Source: Druceiella hillmani
Taxonomy: Eukaryota > Arthropoda > Insecta > Lepidoptera > Hepialidae
Direction of reading: 5' to 3'
NCBI GenBank assembly: GCA_039881145.1
Contig: JAYKKI010000087.1
Coordinates: 8,920,001 to 8,984,000, forward strand
Length of the DNA: 64,000 nt
Shown: one piece after another, positions 59,631 through 64,000 of the stretch
How positions within the stretch are numbered: position 1 is the first letter of the stretch
How the letters are laid out: each line of letters begins with the position of its first letter
Made by a program: the position numbers and the translations under genes
The notes under the pieces: generated by a model
Databases searched by the model: none
Told to the model about the DNA's origin: nothing
The model's input: only the letters and a program-made list of their open reading frames with translations

Positions 59631-62423
59631 ACCTCAATAGAATGAGAATTTACAGAAAATATATCCGAATGCAAATCGAAAGAGCTCAAGATACGTCTAA
59701 TCTAAACTGAACCTTTAGTGTAAATTTGCAGAACTACGTGAAAACATTTTTCTGAATTTTTATTGCATGGTTGGGAAATACACGTTTCTAGATATTAAGT
59801 TTACACAGACGATAATATAGCACTTAGTTTATCGAGATTTAAGGTAGAGTTAGAAAGAAAAGAAGAAAAGAGAAATTAGAAACAGAAAAAGATAAGACAA
59901 ATTTAGAAGGAAAAAAGAAAATTTTAATGAGATACTTTAATTTTAATATACTAATGTTGAAAGTATACTGCAGATACTCTCGTAGGTTACGTAAATAATG
60001 TAGCGATATATTAATAAGTTTGACAGGAATATAAAACGAGAAGTTGCCCGTCCTATTCGAACATTTCCTATCTTATTTTTGTGCATTTTAGTTTAGTTTA
60101 TAAGCTAATCCGAGAGCAATGCAGATTATTAGATCTACGTCGATTCTTTTATGAAAATGAAATTACATTTTTTTTAATTTTGAAATTATATTCATTTCAT
60201 CTTCTATGAAAATGAAATATATTGGATAAAATTATGCCTGTATCAGAAAATCATGAGATACCTCGTTTGACTGAAAAAAAAAATTAGTTACAACGTATTA
60301 ATTTTTAATTTTGTATCACGCCTAACAATTAAAGTGTGTTATATAGCTTTGTCATAGAATCTATACATATATTTAATCTATACTTATATTTGTTAGTTAT
60401 ATCTCTGACAGATTGTGCGGCCCATTTATTTTCCAGCCGCATGATTACACAAAATTGTAAATATTATTATCTTGAACTTGCTAGATAAGCAAAAATTGAT
60501 ACATTTTGTGATAAATCTAAGAAAATACATTAAACTACTGTACAATAAAGTTTCTACATTTTGATTACACTTAATAAATGCTTAATTTTAGATTAAACAC
60601 TGCAGCAAACATTGACTCCCTTATTAATAGTAAAGTAGTTAATTGTAAAATACACCCATATTTTTTAGTATCAGCCAATCGTCAGTTTTCAATAACCGTG
60701 TTAATATTGGTAAGAAAGGAATATTTTGCTTGTGATTTTAATCAGTTTTTATTTGTTTTTCTTTATTATAATAATATGTTACATTTAATTCAAAACTATA
60801 AGTTTTTCAGTTTAGTGCGGGGATCGATCATCACTTCGTACCCAAAACCAAGGTCAGTTTTTTTAATATATCCATTTGGAAGATTAATTTTTTTAACGAA
60901 TACCTTTCAAATTTTTTCAAATTTAAAAGCAGAATTTACATAATTATATAAATTTCTATCTCAACCTGTTTAGTTTCTTGTAGAGTTGAGGCAAAAAAAT
61001 GGCATCAATAGAGTAATCAATTTCGACGCAAATCTGGGAAAGAATTTAAATAATAATTTCGTCCTACGGTTGAAAATCATATTTTATTCATTAACAACCT
61101 ATTTACAATTCCACAGTTTATGCTATTTAGCTAAGGTAATCAAAAAAAATTGCTTACATTAATTCCTTACCGCTTTTGAATTTAATACTTTAGTACTTTT
61201 TACTTATATTACTTTAACTATTCACTTGACACTTGTTAATTTTAGTCTTATACTAATTCTGAATAACGCCACAAGGCAACCGCATCATCAAGAGGTTCAT
61301 AATAATTTAGAGTGGTGTTTGCTCTTAACGGTGAGACTAGACTTTAATTTCAAAACTTTGAAATAATAGAGACCAAGTTTTAATTATTATTATTATTTCA
61401 GCGCAATAGTAATAATATTCCATTACCTAAAACGTTAAGTTTTATGTTCTGCACTGGAACATAATATTTTTTAACCGGTGTCTGCTGGCCTAGAGTATTT
61501 AAAGAAATAACTTCATTTAATAAAATTGAAGTGAATTAGTAACGTTATGAATTTAAAAATTTAACAATAAGAGAAACTTCCTTGCCAAATGATATAAATC
61601 CCATAAAAATTCATTCCTGATTTAAACAAATGATTGATGTAATTTTACCCCATCCCACTTTTAACTTCAGCGTCAGTCGTTTAAGTCAAATCTGCATTAC
61701 TAGTTTAATAAATTCATTGAAATCCAATGTTCTGGTATTAGGTAGACATTATGATCGGCATCATTTTGTCACATTGAAGTGGTGATAAAAAGATGATGTC
61801 ATAACAGGAGTGGTGATGAATGTGATTTTAACAGGTGATTTTGTGAATAAATGAAAGTAGCTTCTTTTGTAAAAATTAAGGTTATACAAAAAAAGCTTTT
61901 ATTTACTTTGAAGAAATAAAATATAATTTTGACTTTCACAAATATATTAAATATAATATTCTCCTTTTAATCTCGGAAATTTTAAATAAGTTTCTTTACC
62001 ACCCGCATAACTAGTTTAAATATTTTCTTTATATATTTACATCTTCATTAAACAATAACTGTTTTTAAGTGTTTTCCGCAGGATGCGAATTTTTTATGAT
62101 ATATAATTTAATTGTTATGATAAAATTATTTTACCTTCTCTAATATAAGTTTTTTTACAATTAAAAAGAATGCGAAAACTACATCGTTCAGTAACAATTG
62201 TGGTAGATCAGAGGTACTGACACTAGAGTTTCCTCTTACAGATAACAATTCTCAGCAACTTAATGTGAAGATAATTAGAGGAGAAGGAGAATGTAATTAG
62301 GAGACCCATATCGTCAGCTCATAACGCGGTAGAAGGATTACAATGGTCAATATGAATATATATTTGAAGTTCATCTCTATATTGGCGATATTTGCAAGTT
62401 TAAGTGATATAGTAGCATTAAGT
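59629..62423. other. AT-rich sequence, no gene seen
   Basis: A 24-base stretch at 59729-59752 duplicates 54023-54046. A TATGAAAATGAAAT word occurs at about 60150 and 60205. The longest plus-strand frame (60578-60943, 121 codons) has no domain and a composition typical of translated AT-rich DNA. Confidence 0.5.
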
Positions 62424-62455
62424 CTATATTATATATAGCATATATTATATATAGC

Positions 62456-62505
<50 letters not shown>
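62424..62505. repeat. TA-rich microsatellite
   Basis: Two TATATTATATATAGCAT-type units run into about 45 bases of pure TA repeat. Confidence 0.93.
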
Positions 62506-62509
<4 letters not shown>

Positions 62510-62659
62510 CATTTGCATAGTTATATTTTTGAAGAAATTAAATTAGTCGTTAAATCGCATGACAATAAGATTAGATAATTTTATAACTCCAATTGATTGG
62601 TAGAAGTTCCGGATACTTTCTGATATTTTTAAACTTTAAATTTGTCCAATTCAAATACA

Positions 62660-62754
62660 AAATTAACTTCATCAAATGCTCTATAGCACTCACAATGCTT
62701 CATATTGAGCATTGTGAGTGATTATTGCTATTGAGAACTGGATGAAGTTAATTT
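62660..62754. repeat. Two-part hairpin of 95 bases
   Basis: Outer arms AAATTAACTTCATC (62660-62673) and GATGAAGTTAATTT (62741-62754) are exact complements. Inside them CACTCACAATGCT and AGCATTGTGAGTG (about 62688-62720) form a 13-bp perfect stem around an 8-base loop. A CTCTATAG/CTATTGAG pairing with one mismatch bridges the two, leaving a bulge on the 3' side. It could be a tiny MITE, or a precursor-like RNA hairpin if transcribed. No promoter can be assigned. Confidence 0.8.
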
Positions 62755-63479
62755 TATAGTATGGAGTTCAAATCTGACTATGAAAATTTATGTTTAACTC
62801 CACATTTCAGACTCTATTATTCATTTAATACTATATTATATATATGTAAATTTAGATGGCTTGCAATATTTGGAATGGGTAGAAAATATAGTATGATCTA
62901 AAGTAGGAAACGATACAAAAACTTAAATATTGCGATTACTTTTTTCCTCATTCATTGTTTTAATTATATTTTGAATAACAAACTTTCATTACTTATAAAA
63001 TAACTTTTAGTTCAATTATTAGAAATAAACCAGGATTAAGTTTGTCTAAGTAGAAACTACTACTGTCAAATTAGAGCTTTCGCATCGTAAATTATTATTT
63101 GCGGTCTAAATGGCTATAAACGTCGTTTCTGTTATCAGACCTAAGTCATTATTTTCCCGGAGTTTGTGGTATAAAGTACATAAATAAAATTCCGTTTAAC
63201 AAGTAACTCGTTTTATTAGACAACTGATGGCATGTTTATATATTAGATTGCTTGCTTCCCCTTTACAATTTAATATCATGTACATAATTACTTCCCAGAC
63301 TTTACTAAGGGTCTTTTTTCCGTTTCCTACACTTATGATTTCTACTGGAAATATAATAATATTTTTGACACTTTTATTATTACCAATTAATTTTCATCTA
63401 ATATTTTAGTATGCAGTATCACATGTTTCATACCATGGCAACTTATTTTTCCTAGGTAAGATTTTTAATTCATTTATAA
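62755..63479. other. AT-rich sequence, no gene seen
   Basis: The frame at 63227-63409 is hydrophobic and AT-driven; no gene is supported. Confidence 0.55.
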
Positions 63480-63538
63480 ATATGTATATATATATATATA
63501 TATATACATATATACATATATACATATATGTATATGCA
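63480..63538. repeat. TA/TACATA microsatellite
   Basis: A TA run passes into three ATATAC-type units, then TATATGTATATGC. Confidence 0.93.
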
Positions 63539-64000
63539 TTTCATATTGTTTTATTTAAATCATTGAATGTTTAAAATAAATTCATTATATTCTGATATTT
63601 CATCATAATTAGTTATATAAAAAACCGCATTACAAAATATAGGTATCGTGGTTTAGTAGTCACTAGAGGACAAAGTAGGTAAATGAAAAAAGCATCACAG
63701 CTTAATTCCATTAGTGGTGAACAGGACCCGACTCGAATGTCGTACTTCAGTTTTGATCGATTATAAGTTGGACCACTGCCGATATGCCAATATCGCAAAC
63801 GAAAACAATATACAACTTACAAAAATCTCCAGTTACCTTGAAGTATATCGTAGTTAGGAACTTTTGACACGAAATATACAGTTTTAATAATAAAATGAAA
63901 ACCTATTGAAAGTCATTCAATATCGGTTTTATAATGTGAGCAATAATTCAAAAAGCTCGCATTTGGCATAAATATACTTGAGTTAATATATAAAAGTACA
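63539..64000. other. AT-rich sequence, no gene seen
   Basis: The bases 63640-63790 are GC-richer and open on the minus strand (61 codons, 63613-63798), without a recognisable domain. Confidence 0.5.

Noticed and set aside
60578..60943. 121-codon plus-strand frame
   Set aside because: No recognisable domain; composition matches the background.

Overview
The window looks like an AT-rich, repeat-rich piece of a metazoan nuclear genome, probably from an invertebrate. The sequence is roughly 70% A+T by eye. It carries more than a dozen long TA-dinucleotide tracts. No ATG-initiated open frame exceeds about 125 codons, and both strands are full of stops. A Tc1/mariner-type transposase relic, a tRNA-Pro-like pseudogene, palindromic MITE-like repeats and a Helitron-like end all point the same way. 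An arthropod or mollusc would fit; the species cannot be fixed from this sequence.

No intact protein-coding gene, rRNA, functional tRNA or CRISPR array could be supported. The window reads as intergenic or large-intron DNA.

Layout. 0-10 kb: tRNA-Pro-like pseudogene (minus strand, near 0.4 kb), TA tracts and two half copies of a palindromic repeat (4.6 and 5.8 kb). 9.8-10.4 kb: a broken Tc1/mariner transposase. 10.4-20.9 kb: mostly featureless AT-rich DNA, with a cluster of short palindromes at 15.7 kb. 20.9-23.6 kb: a 2.7 kb inverted-repeat (foldback-like) unit with arms of about 0.6 kb. 25.9 and 27.6 kb: short perfect palindromes. 33.6-35.3 kb: a second foldback-like unit whose inner arms are almost identical. 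36.5-38.8 kb: a 2.27 kb unit bounded by 173-bp inverted repeats. 40.6-40.8 kb: a candidate non-autonomous Helitron of about 240 bp. 44.2-45.0 kb: a seven-unit tandem array with a CCCCTAAGGGG core. 50.6 and 55.7 kb: two fuller copies of the palindromic MITE-like family. 54.0 kb: a 20-bp perfect inverted repeat. 62.7 kb: a two-part hairpin.

There is no gene network to describe. What the window shows is inverted-repeat DNA at several scales: three kilobase-size units with unrelated ends, one dispersed palindromic family, and several isolated short palindromes. None of the larger units shows a recognisable transposase, so mobility is inferred from structure only.
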